A DNA stretch of 42,017 bases from CAZDBA01 sp964503615. GTDB lineage: Bacteria > Planctomycetota > Planctomycetia > Pirellulales > Pirellulaceae. Numbering within the stretch: the first letter of the stretch is position 1; every line of letters starts with the position of its first letter. The stretch is taken from the NCBI GenBank assembly GCA_964503615.1, contig CAZDBA010000019.1, positions 1 to 42,017 on the forward strand, read 5' to 3'. The notes beneath the pieces are model-generated. The model had not been told where the DNA came from, searched no databases, and was given only the letters and a program-made list of their open reading frames with translations. Position numbers and translations under genes: made by a program. Positions 33,949-41,565 of this stretch are shown piece after piece.

Positions 33949-35934
33949 TCACGCCGACTTGGCGAACAAGAATTGGAATCGTGTTGAATGTTCGCGGGCT
34001 TCTTCCACCGTACTGTCACCAATGATTCGGCCACCCTCCATGATAATTACACGGTCAGCCAACCTGAGAGAGGCTTGGCGATGGGTAACGATGAAGGTGG
34101 TGCGATCTTTTAGGAAGTCTTGTAAGCAATCGAGGACCAGTGTCTCTGAAGCCCCGTCCATTTGACTGGTCGCTTCATCCAGAACCAGAATTCGAGGGTC
34201 AGCCACTATGGCTCGTGCTAGAGCGACTCGCTGACGCTGTCCCGCAGATAGCAGACGTCCATCGTCGCCAACCTGTTTGCCATAACCGTTCTCGAATTTG
34301 TCAACGAACTTGTCGACGCCAGCCACTTTCAAAGCATACAGGATCTCGTCCTCAGTAGCGTTAAGCTTTCCGTAGGCAACGTTTTCCCAGATGCTTTCGT
34401 TGAACAGAACCGAATCCTGTGTTACCCAAGCGATCTGCCCACGCAGTTTTTTGGGGCTCATTTCTCGAATGTCTTTACCATCCAACAACACTCTTCCGCG
34501 GTTGGGATCGTAAAACCGAGCCAGCAAGTTCATGAGTGTCGACTTGCCCGAACCGTTTCCACCAACGATGGCGACCGTCTGTCCGAATGGAATCTTGCAG
34601 CTGACTTTTTTAAGTACCGGTTGGCGGGGAAGATAGGCGAAAATTACATCTTCGAATTCGATGCTCTCAGAGTGCATTGGGACTGGTGTAGGATTCTCTG
34701 GCTTAACAACTGTTTGCTCGCCATCGTACGCCTTGTACAAGTTTTCGCATGCGGTTCCGCCGCGGACCAAGACGTTAACAACTTCGCTCATTTTTCGTGC
34801 GGGGTCACTGGCACCTGCCAGCATCGTATAGAACATCACGAACATACTAGGGTCGATTGGGCGATCACTGATCTGGATTCCAAAAAGCATCGTCTCACGG
34901 TTTAGAACCAAGTAGGCTCCAGCAAGAATCGAAAGCGCGATCGAAATGATTCCGAGAACTTCGGAGACGGGCCGCAATAGCGAGTCATAAAGCGAAATCC
35001 TCAGTGACATATTGTAAAGCGTATTGGCATTCTTTTTAAAACGACGGCGTTCAGTTTTCTCGCGGTTAAAGATACGAACCGTTTTGATGGCACTAAACGT
35101 CTCGATAAGCGTTTGAAAGACATCTGCCATGCCTTCCATTTCCTTTTGCGTTGACTGCTTCATTCGCCGGGAAATGCTACGAACCACAAATGCCCCGATC
35201 GGGACTATGATCAGTGACAGCAGCAACAACGGTAGGGATATATAGGCCGCGATCGCCAGACAGAAGATCATTTTCATCGGTTCGCGGAGGCACTTGCCAT
35301 AGAACATTTTGAGGCCACCGCTAACCATCAGCATATTGTGCGAAAGATGAGTCATCATGTTCGATGTGCCCATCCGGTCGATCCGCTTTTGGTCGAGGTC
35401 CAGCGCCTTACGGTAATAGATCCGCCGCAGGTCCATTACGGTCTTGTTCGCAACTCGCGCAACCAGAATCGTGCTGATTACTAACAAGATGCCTTTAAGG
35501 ATCGAAGTTATCAACAACCATACCATGGCAAGCACCAAGGTATTGAAAGGGGTTGAAGGGGCATATCGTGCGATAAACGGTTTTAGATTTTCGTATCGGG
35601 TCAGGTGTTTTTGCTCACCCTCCAGTCTACTGCGTTGTAGCGCGATTTTGTTTCTGAGCAACCCTTGTGCTTTTTCATCGCTGGCTTGTTCAGCCTCAAG
35701 CTGCAGTTTCTGGATCTCCGTTTCGATCAAACCGAGCTCTTTAGTCGAAGCTTTCAGTTCCTCGTCGACCCAAGAGTGTGCCGTATGACCTTCCAAGACA
35801 ACCTTGACTACCGGAAAGACGGTAGAGATGCTGGCAACCATCAAGAACGCGATCAAAGTGGAACAGATCACTGCGCCAACGATCGACCATTTGTAGCGAA
35901 GCGACAACAGTACCGCTTTGAAAAACGCTTTCAT
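33949..35934 (-). CDS. ABC exporter, fused permease and ATPase (MsbA-like)
   Basis: A 661-residue half-transporter that should work as a homodimer in the inner membrane, exporting a lipid, glycolipid or peptide. TM1 is at about 17-45. An unusual polar, Glu/Lys-rich coiled-coil stretch (about 57-113, e.g. ELGLIETEIQKLQLEAEQAS) lies between TM1 and TM2, on the periplasmic side in the usual topology; standard MsbA has only a short loop there. Further membrane helices run to about 330. The nucleotide-binding domain (about 420-655) has Walker A GGNGSGKST (near 457-465), the Q-loop region IAWVTQDSVLFNESI, signature LLSAGQRQRVALARA (near 563), Walker B ILVLDEAT (near 581-588) and the H-loop TFIVTHRQAS. 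Neighbouring glycosyltransferases suggest a glycan or lipid-linked substrate, but the sequence does not show which. Confidence 0.92.
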   Translation of the reverse strand: MKAFFKAVLLSLRYKWSIVGAVICSTLIAFLMVASISTVFPVVKVVLEGHTAHSWVDEELKASTKELGLIETEIQKLQLEAEQASDEKAQGLLRNKIALQRSRLEGEQKHLTRYENLKPFIARYAPSTPFNTLVLAMVWLLITSILKGILLVISTILVARVANKTVMDLRRIYYRKALDLDQKRIDRMGTSNMMTHLSHNMLMVSGGLKMFYGKCLREPMKMIFCLAIAAYISLPLLLLSLIIVPIGAFVVRSISRRMKQSTQKEMEGMADVFQTLIETFSAIKTVRIFNREKTERRRFKKNANTLYNMSLRISLYDSLLRPVSEVLGIISIALSILAGAYLVLNRETMLFGIQISDRPIDPSMFVMFYTMLAGASDPARKMSEVVNVLVRGGTACENLYKAYDGEQTVVKPENPTPVPMHSESIEFEDVIFAYLPRQPVLKKVSCKIPFGQTVAIVGGNGSGKSTLMNLLARFYDPNRGRVLLDGKDIREMSPKKLRGQIAWVTQDSVLFNESIWENVAYGKLNATEDEILYALKVAGVDKFVDKFENGYGKQVGDDGRLLSAGQRQRVALARAIVADPRILVLDEATSQMDGASETLVLDCLQDFLKDRTTFIVTHRQASLRLADRVIIMEGGRIIGDSTVEEAREHSTRFQFLFAKSA

Positions 35935-35948
35935 CCTTGAGCGGGTTT

Positions 35949-36020
35949 CCTATATAGGTCTTTCATTGGTTTGAACTAATGTTCAACCATGCAAAATGTT
36001 GCATCAAAGAAAGATGCAAC
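35949..36020. promoter_or_regulatory. Three inverted repeats upstream of the ABC exporter
   Basis: Within 72 bases before the exporter ATG (35934) there are three dyads: CCTATATAGG, a perfect 10-bp palindrome (35949-35958); GGTTtGAAC-taat-GTTCAACC with one bulged base (35968-35988); and GTTGCATC-7-GATGCAAC (35998-36020). The first contains a TATATA that could serve as a -10. Such density at this position suggests regulator binding sites, but none matches an operator I can name. Confidence 0.4.
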
Positions 36021-36332
36021 CAGTTTTGGCTTTAATATACCGATTCCGTCCGGTATTTCTGATAGCGAATTACCAGATGCAACTGCAAATCGTCAATAAC
36101 AATCTATTTCAATCACGGTTAGGTCGTGATAGCAAGCTGGATTCCGAATTTGATGATGCGGTTGTAGCGGCTAAGAAATCGAACACGATAAAGGCTGAAT
36201 TCGTGAAGCGAACAGGAGTCCTATTCTCAAGAATAGCGACAAACCGCTAGCGGGGCACTGGGAAGAATCCAAAGAGGAGTTAGGTAAAAGAGATTTTGGC
36301 GAATCCCACTACGAACATTCGATGAGTTCACG

Positions 36333-36384
36333 TAAAGGCGCGAAATCGCAAAGAAACAATCGCAATGAAGACTCCGCGCCTTTA
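36333..36384. repeat. 10-bp perfect inverted repeat with 32-base loop, right after dnaA
   Basis: TAAAGGCGCG (36333-36342) pairs with CGCGCCTTTA (36375-36384), ending two bases before the dnaA stop codon at 36387. The loop carries AATCGCAA twice (36344-36351 and 36358-36365). It may be a terminator or 3' stabiliser for dnaA; the loop is long and no U-tract follows, so this is tentative. Confidence 0.45.
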
Positions 36385-36386
36385 GC

Positions 36387-37931
36387 TTAGCCCACACCCA
36401 GTTTTGATTCGATCCGTTGGATCGCTTCTCGAGTCGAGAATTGGGCGTTGGGTAGATCGATTCGCTTGTCGTCACCGATCCAGCCTTTGACACGCTTGCC
36501 GGCAGCGATCACCGTGCTGTGCGTCCGACCGCCAAAGAACTGGCCGATTTCGGAGTAGGCGTTGGAGGTGTATTCTCGACTGAGCCACATTGCCAACATC
36601 CGAGCAGCACTGACCTGTCGGGTGCGGCTGTCCGATTTAAGGCTTCCAGGAGTGACTCCGCAAACATCACAAACCGCTCGTTCAATCTGAGCCAACGAAG
36701 CCGCTGTGGAGGTGATCGAAATCAAGTCGCCCAGAATCGTTCCGGCATGTTCTACCGTCATTTTCTTTCCTGACGAAATGGAGTCAGCCTGAATTCGGTT
36801 GATTGCTCCGCTAAGCCGTCGGACATCACGAGAAACTCGCGAAGCTACGAACCGCAAAACGGCAGGCGGAATCGAAAAGTTTCGTTGTTGGCACATTCGC
36901 TTTAAAATTTCAAAGCGGCTTTCCTCGCAAGGATACTGCAGCGGGCATATCAAACCGCCCGTCAATCTCGCGCAAAGCTCAGTACCTAGTTGAGAGAGTT
37001 CCATCGGCGGGCGATCGGCCGACACGATCACTTGCTTGCCTGCACGAATCAGGTGATCGATGGTGTACTGCATCTCCACCTTCGTCGCATGCTTTCCACT
37101 CAAAAAGTGAATGTCGTCGATTGCCAACAAGTCAAGGTCGCGATACTTGCGACGAAACATCGGCAATCCAGAACCGCGAAGCGAATGGACAAAATTGCTC
37201 GTAAACTGTTCCGCGGTAATCATCACACAGCGGCCCAAGTTTAATCGTCTGCGGAACTCGGTCACCATCCCATCCAACAGTAACGTCTTGCCACAGCCAG
37301 AAGGGCCGTAAATCAACAGCGGTGAAAACTGGCCGGGATGCCGTAGTGTTTGTTCGCTTGCGGTTTCGGCAAGTCGATTTGATTCACCAAAGCAGAACTG
37401 ACTCAATCCCAGCTTGCGCTGTTTCGGCTTAGTCGCGACCGTCAAATCGTTCGCAGCTGTTTCACGAGCGACCTGAATCGCAACCGTTTCGTTGCTCTGG
37501 GGTTCGGCAACGGAATACTCGATCGGATACTGCGGCCCGCAAACTGCACTGGTCACATCTCGCAATTCGATTCCAAACGAATTTTGAATTCGTTGCAATT
37601 CAAAATCGCTGTTGGAATAAACTGTCAACTTGCGATCTGCAAAACGAAGACAGTCAGGAGAGGAAAACCACAGCTCGAATCGGTCTTCGCCCAACAGTTC
37701 ACGTAGGTGGGCTCGGATCGCACGCGAAGTTTGCTCCGGATCCATGTCGATCCGAACGGCAAACTGAGGTGGCTCTGATTCGTCCGGTTCAGTTGGTTTA
37801 GAAACAGAAGTAGCATTCAAGTTATCTGCCGACGAATCGGTGTCAGTTTTGGCTGACGTTGAAAGGCGGATTGTGTGTGGCTCTTGATCCTTCCCCGAAA
37901 CACTCACGCAGATAAACTCACTTCCTGTCAC
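36387..37931 (-). CDS. dnaA: Chromosomal replication initiator DnaA (divergent)
   Basis: An AAA+ ATPase that binds DnaA boxes and opens the origin. The 514-residue frame begins with GTG at 37931; an ATG at 37745 (M63) would give 452 residues, nearer the family norm, and the first 62 residues are Ser/Thr/Asp-rich. Domain I is at about 67-130 (LRELLGEDRFELWFS). Domain III has Walker A GPSGCGKT (209-216), Walker B LLAIDDIHFL (268-277), ADRPPMELSQLGTELCARLTGG (Arg-finger region) in shortened view, and the sensor 2 region SRDVRRLSGAINRI. Domain IV ends with the DNA-binding signature FFGGRTHSTVIAAGKRV. The family consensus is GGRDHTTV; the base-contacting Asp is Thr here (T470). Walker A also departs from the usual GxxGxGKTHL in its GKTLLL ending. 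These changes suggest altered box recognition. Confident as DnaA family; whether it is the only DnaA of the genome cannot be seen. Confidence 0.9.
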   Translation of the reverse strand: MTGSEFICVSVSGKDQEPHTIRLSTSAKTDTDSSADNLNATSVSKPTEPDESEPPQFAVRIDMDPEQTSRAIRAHLRELLGEDRFELWFSSPDCLRFADRKLTVYSNSDFELQRIQNSFGIELRDVTSAVCGPQYPIEYSVAEPQSNETVAIQVARETAANDLTVATKPKQRKLGLSQFCFGESNRLAETASEQTLRHPGQFSPLLIYGPSGCGKTLLLDGMVTEFRRRLNLGRCVMITAEQFTSNFVHSLRGSGLPMFRRKYRDLDLLAIDDIHFLSGKHATKVEMQYTIDHLIRAGKQVIVSADRPPMELSQLGTELCARLTGGLICPLQYPCEESRFEILKRMCQQRNFSIPPAVLRFVASRVSRDVRRLSGAINRIQADSISSGKKMTVEHAGTILGDLISITSTAASLAQIERAVCDVCGVTPGSLKSDSRTRQVSAARMLAMWLSREYTSNAYSEIGQFFGGRTHSTVIAAGKRVKGWIGDDKRIDLPNAQFSTREAIQRIESKLGVG

Positions 37932-38425
37932 AAACGCGTCTGGCTTTGTCCCAACTCAAAAAAGAGTTTCGAAATGAAGAACAGTGTTGATCTGACCGAC
38001 TTCGAAATGTCAGGCAACAAACTTCTATTGGGAGGGAACAGACCGCAGTAAAAACTGCAGACACGCTTGGTTATAATCAAGTAATTTGATTTTCGTACTT
38101 ACCACAATTCCGATCGTGGGAGACTGATTCTAAGATCGCTAGCACTGCTGTCAAACCGTTAAATTGAAATTCTTTTTTACTTTAAAACCTCTGACGAAAA
38201 TCGGTCGCAAGTTTGCGGAGATTTCAAGAAACAAGTCGTGTAAATTTTTTTTTCTCGTTAACTCGCTTGCAAAATTTAGAGCAAAACTAAAACGAATAAT
38301 CCACACAGGTTGTGCAAAAAATGTTCAGCAATAACGCAGCCCAAACCGTCACCGATCAAACACGGAATCAGGCTGGCCTTTTAGCCTTGTAATGTTGCAA
38401 AGAAACGTTCGGAAACAGGCAAAAA
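37932..38425. other. AT-rich intergenic region upstream of dnaA
   Basis: About 490 bases between dnaA and the next minus-strand gene. It includes runs such as a nine-T stretch near 38244-38252, an AT-rich core (about 38160-38300), a small hairpin GCAGT-aaaa-ACTGC (38045-38058), a GCTAGC site (38138-38143) and two DnaA-box-like sites (38297-38319). No gene is seen. It is a plausible dnaA control region and a possible origin, neither proven. Confidence 0.5.
38297..38319. promoter_or_regulatory. Two DnaA-box-like sites in opposite orientation
   Basis: TAATCCACA (38297-38305, one mismatch to TTATCCACA) and TGTGCAAAA (38311-38319), whose complement TTTTGCACA fits the relaxed box TTWTNCACA. They are five bases apart, face each other, and adjoin an AT-rich stretch upstream of dnaA. 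Two sites are fewer than a typical origin carries; autoregulation of dnaA is an equal possibility. Confidence 0.4.
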
Positions 38426-39280
38426 CTAACGAGTGCTTGATGCAACGTTGACGTTTTGTTGCATGGCTTGACTAAGCACAAAATTTCCGTTGGGGTTGTT
38501 GACTTCGAGAAAAACCGCAATTTTTTGATTGGGGTTCTCAGCACGTACAACATCCGGGTTTCGCATGATCAACGCGCCGGTTTGGCCGTTCCTATTCCCG
38601 GTAAGGTAGAGGCCTGCGTAAAGCGTAGGGTGAGAGCGAAAATTGTAAGTCTGAGTCATCAGCTGCAACAGGCGAGTCGTATCACCTGTCCAACCTTGAA
38701 AAGAGACTCTCTGAACACGGTGGTTGGCATCGAAATGATAGGTCAACGATCCGTGCAAGTCGTTTTGATTAGTCCCTGTCACTAACACAACCCGCATTCC
38801 GTGCAAACCAGGTTCGGTAGGCGCTGTAGAGACTCTAGGCCAACGGTTCTTTACCCAGTCCGGTGAGACGTCGAATCGGAAAAGTTCGGCAAGGTTAGTC
38901 GTCGGCAAAAACTCCATCGGTGCGGCGGTCAGGTCGGGACCGTTGGCGGTGCCAGGCAGGATAACTGTTCCACTTGCAGGAATGCTTCGCATCGCTGGAG
39001 GGATAGGGCTGGAAGCAAAGTGGGTAGGGATGCCAGGTGGAACGGTTTGATTAGAGACAAACTGGCCGTTGGCACCTGGAAACGTTTGTATTGGAGGAGG
39101 CGACTGTGCATATCCTGTTGATGCTTGATAGGCAGGAATGCCATAGCTCGCTTGTCCGCCGAATCGATTCTGCGCGGTCGTCTGATTTTGAAGCGGATTG
39201 CGATTCGAATTGTTGTTAAACATCAAGAACGGCAATCCAATGCTGGCTGCCAAAAGCACGGGAAGCACAAAAGATCGCAT
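38426..39280 (-). CDS. Secreted or membrane-anchored protein of unknown function
   Basis: I do not assign a named family. The ATG at 39280 (MRSFVLPVLLAAS) has GGAA about eight bases upstream and is chosen over a TTG four codons earlier, giving 284 residues. The N-terminus is a signal peptide or anchor (VLPVLLAASIGLPFLMF). Residues about 25-120 are Asn/Gln/Pro/Gly-rich and likely disordered (NNNSNRNPLQNQTTAQNRFG, PPGIPTHFASSPIPP). The C-terminal 160 residues form a folded domain: LFRFDVSPDWVKNRWPRVST, GMRVVLVTGTNQNDLHGSL, TYHFDANHRVQRVSFQGWTG and LLQLMTQTYNFRSHPTLYAG. This domain looks like one of the planctomycete-restricted conserved families, but that is from memory and unverified. It lies upstream of dnaA on the same strand, 494 bases away, so co-transcription is unlikely. 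Confidence 0.78.
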   Translation of the reverse strand: MRSFVLPVLLAASIGLPFLMFNNNSNRNPLQNQTTAQNRFGGQASYGIPAYQASTGYAQSPPPIQTFPGANGQFVSNQTVPPGIPTHFASSPIPPAMRSIPASGTVILPGTANGPDLTAAPMEFLPTTNLAELFRFDVSPDWVKNRWPRVSTAPTEPGLHGMRVVLVTGTNQNDLHGSLTYHFDANHRVQRVSFQGWTGDTTRLLQLMTQTYNFRSHPTLYAGLYLTGNRNGQTGALIMRNPDVVRAENPNQKIAVFLEVNNPNGNFVLSQAMQQNVNVASSTR

Positions 39281-39900
39281 GATTGATTCCAAGCTGGAAA
39301 GAGAACACCGTCTTTACTTATCGGCGTTCAGTACCATTAAGGAACGGGGCTTTCCGTGGCGCTGAAATAATCGGCGCTACACTGTTGGTGAAATGGAGCC
39401 ATTCCACGATTCAGCCGGTTCAAACGTTACATTTTAACCTGCTGAGTGCTTGAAGAGTGAATTGGCCGCCAAGACTGTGCGGTTTCGAATGAAAAGATTG
39501 GGCACTCTATCCCGTCTAACTGCAATTTGCACACTCAATCAAATCATGCAGCTCCACTTCGCGTCAAAGTTGACTTGGAAATCCTTGATGTACTTGGCAA
39601 GTAGCGTTTAGGGTAAGAGTGCCCAAAGTCGAACCGACACGCGGTGAGTTTGAGTACTTGAGGAGGGTGATGTAAGGAAAGCTAAGAACCGAAGCGGGCG
39701 AAAATAGATTGCCTCTCTAGATGTAGTACGAAACTTCGCCCGCTTCGTATAAGAACATAAAGCAATGTTTGTGCCAAAGTCAAAACGCTATTTTATCAAG
39801 GGAAATGATAGTATCGAAAGAGCTGACTGTCTCGAAATAAGATTGGCGCCTGATTATGCAATTAGATTAAGGGCTGTAGAGGAAGGTCAATCAAGCCGGC
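39281..39900. other. Long intergenic stretch with a large inverted repeat
   Basis: About 620 bases without a supportable gene. Short frames here lack ribosome-binding sites and normal composition. The only clear structure is the 13-bp inverted repeat at 39690-39747. The stretch may contain a small RNA, a terminator or degraded coding sequence; nothing decides between these by eye. Confidence 0.5.
39690..39747. repeat. 13-bp perfect inverted repeat with 32-base loop
   Basis: CGAAGCGGGCGAA (39690-39702) pairs exactly with TTCGCCCGCTTCG (39735-39747). The arms are GC-rich, so the hairpin would be stable as RNA on either strand. It sits about 150 bases beyond the stop of the gene ending at 39901. 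No U-tract follows on either side, which argues against a simple intrinsic terminator. Confidence 0.7.
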
Positions 39901-40308
39901 TTATCCAAAATGCTCAGTTAGCCATTCATGATCAATACCCATGACCGCCGAGGCATACGCTTCATCACTGGGGTAACTCTCTCGAACAACATCGCAAGAG
40001 TAGGAAAATTCACTGAGAAGCGTCTCGGCCCGTTCGATTGGGAACTTGCGGCGGATTTGCTTGATAAAAATCCCAAAGTCCTCTTGGTGGATCGCTTCGG
40101 CGAACGATTCCCAACGCTTCATCATGTGGCCATGGTTGTTCTGCAAAATGAGCTTGCGACAAAAATTATCGATACATTTCATCTCCAGAATCGCAGCGCA
40201 AGTCCCCGCCAAAACCAAAGCACGATCTCGATCTGGCATTTGTAGCTTGTTTTTAAACGCTTGTGCGAGTCGCAAGTACAACACAAGTTCCCTGACGATT
40301 TCAACCAT
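39901..40308 (-). CDS. Conserved-looking small helical protein, function unknown
   Basis: A 135-residue soluble protein with no family I recognise. It appears mostly alpha-helical (VEIVRELVLYLRLAQAFKN, RALVLAGTCAAILEMKC, FGIFIKQIRRKFPIERAET) and contains C37, C45, C49 and a HGHMMKRW stretch. No signal peptide or membrane span. The ATG at 40308 lacks a clear ribosome-binding site. It is divergent from the methyltransferase gene, with 59 bases between the starts, so the two could share a control region. Balanced composition and intact frame make it a likely real gene. Confidence 0.6.
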   Translation of the reverse strand: MVEIVRELVLYLRLAQAFKNKLQMPDRDRALVLAGTCAAILEMKCIDNFCRKLILQNNHGHMMKRWESFAEAIHQEDFGIFIKQIRRKFPIERAETLLSEFSYSCDVVRESYPSDEAYASAVMGIDHEWLTEHFG

Positions 40309-40367
40309 GTTCTAATAATCGTCTGGAATACACAAAAAGGCAACCCGTTTAAGATACCTGAAATATA

Positions 40368-41552
40368 ATGCCGCTTTCTGAATCATGGATCACTCGCCCG
40401 CAAACGCTGCAGACAATAGATGCGATTCGTGAGCGAATCGTAGCGGGCGAGGATTCGGTGAAAGTTGCGAATTCGTTGAGAAAAGAGGTGAGTGCCGAAC
40501 GTTCGATGTTTATCCTGGCTCAGGCTGAGTTGCAGATACGGGCCAGAAAGAAATTTACATTGGCTGATTCGATGCTTTTCACCCGAGTTGGACTTGAGCA
40601 GTCCACTTCCGAGACAATCGCAAAATTCAAGCGAGGACGTTTGTCAAAAAACGAGCCGGTCCTGGACATTTGTTGTGGGATCGGTGGTGATGCGATCGGC
40701 TTTTCCGATCTGCCTCAGTTGTCGATCATTGACCAGGACGAAACGACACTAGCCTATGCAAGACACAATTTAGAGGTCTACGGAGCTTCGTTTGCTTCAC
40801 CCGGCGTCACCGCAGTCGCTCAACCCTTTTCCGAAACTCAAATTCCGCCAGAAGCATTCGTGCATATCGATCCAGATCGTCGCGTCTCAGGGCGAACGGT
40901 GCGAGTGGAAAATTTCTCGCCCAGTCTCGACGCGATCATGAGTCGACTGGCGCCTGACCAATCGGCTTGCATCAAACTGGCCCCCGCAACACGCTTGGAA
41001 ACGGTGATCAACCGGCCGCACCAACGTCATTGGATTGGGCACCAAAGAGAATGCAAACAACAATTGCTATGGCTCTCTTCCGATTTGGAAACTCAGCCTG
41101 CCAACCGAATCACTTTGGTCGATCGAGAAGGTGGAACTGCAGACTTGGAAATCGCTGAAGTTCACGAGCGTCGCATCGTTTCGCCAATGGGGGAATTTAT
41201 CTACGAACCTCACGCCGCAATTCTGGCCGCGGACCTGGTCGATTCGGTCGCCAAACAATTCCAGTTGGGACGTTTGTCCGTTGGTAGCGTTTACCTTACC
41301 GGCGGTGCGATGGAGCGTTCTGAATTCCTCGCGGGCTTTCGTTTGATCGAGCAGTGTTCGATGAAGCCCAAAAAGATCCAAGCCGCATTGAAGGCACACG
41401 ACATTGGAGTCGTAGAATGGAAAAATCGAGGCGTTGATGCAGACGCAGTATCAAGAGCTAAAAAGGTCCGAACGTCAGGCAGCCAAAAAGGAACCGCCAT
41501 TCTGACTCGATTGGGAAAGCAGTTTGTTTGCTTGATTTGCCAGCGAGTCTGA
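40368..41552 (+). CDS. SAM-dependent methyltransferase with C-terminal THUMP-like domain
   Basis: A 394-residue class I methyltransferase-fold protein. After a helical N-terminal region (1-95, KFTLADSMLFTRVGLEQST) comes SAM motif I VLDICCGIGGDAIGF (98-112), an acidic SAM-ribose position in SIIDQDETTLAYARHN (motif II), and HIDPDRRVSGRTVRV (167-181), the DPxRR signature of this family. The C-terminal 100 residues (about 295-394) match the THUMP-like domain linked to it: VGSVYLTGGAMERSEFLAGF, MKPKKIQAALKAHDIGVVEW, KNRGVDADAVSRAKKVRTSG. The domain pair suggests RNA as the substrate, but no member's target is known to me. It converges on the partial gene at the right edge with 13 bases between the stops. 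Confidence 0.87.
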   Translation: MPLSESWITRPQTLQTIDAIRERIVAGEDSVKVANSLRKEVSAERSMFILAQAELQIRARKKFTLADSMLFTRVGLEQSTSETIAKFKRGRLSKNEPVLDICCGIGGDAIGFSDLPQLSIIDQDETTLAYARHNLEVYGASFASPGVTAVAQPFSETQIPPEAFVHIDPDRRVSGRTVRVENFSPSLDAIMSRLAPDQSACIKLAPATRLETVINRPHQRHWIGHQRECKQQLLWLSSDLETQPANRITLVDREGGTADLEIAEVHERRIVSPMGEFIYEPHAAILAADLVDSVAKQFQLGRLSVGSVYLTGGAMERSEFLAGFRLIEQCSMKPKKIQAALKAHDIGVVEWKNRGVDADAVSRAKKVRTSGSQKGTAILTRLGKQFVCLICQRV

Positions 41553-41565
41553 AGCCCTGCCAACT

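Larger units (their letters stand above)
35935..36386. other. Intergenic stretch between ABC exporter and dnaA
   Basis: About 450 bases without a supportable gene; an 84-codon frame at 35996-36250 (+) has no domain, signal peptide or ribosome-binding site. The region contains the dyads upstream of the exporter, a perfect CCGCTAGCGG palindrome (36244-36253) and the inverted repeat downstream of dnaA at 36333-36384. Confidence 0.5.
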
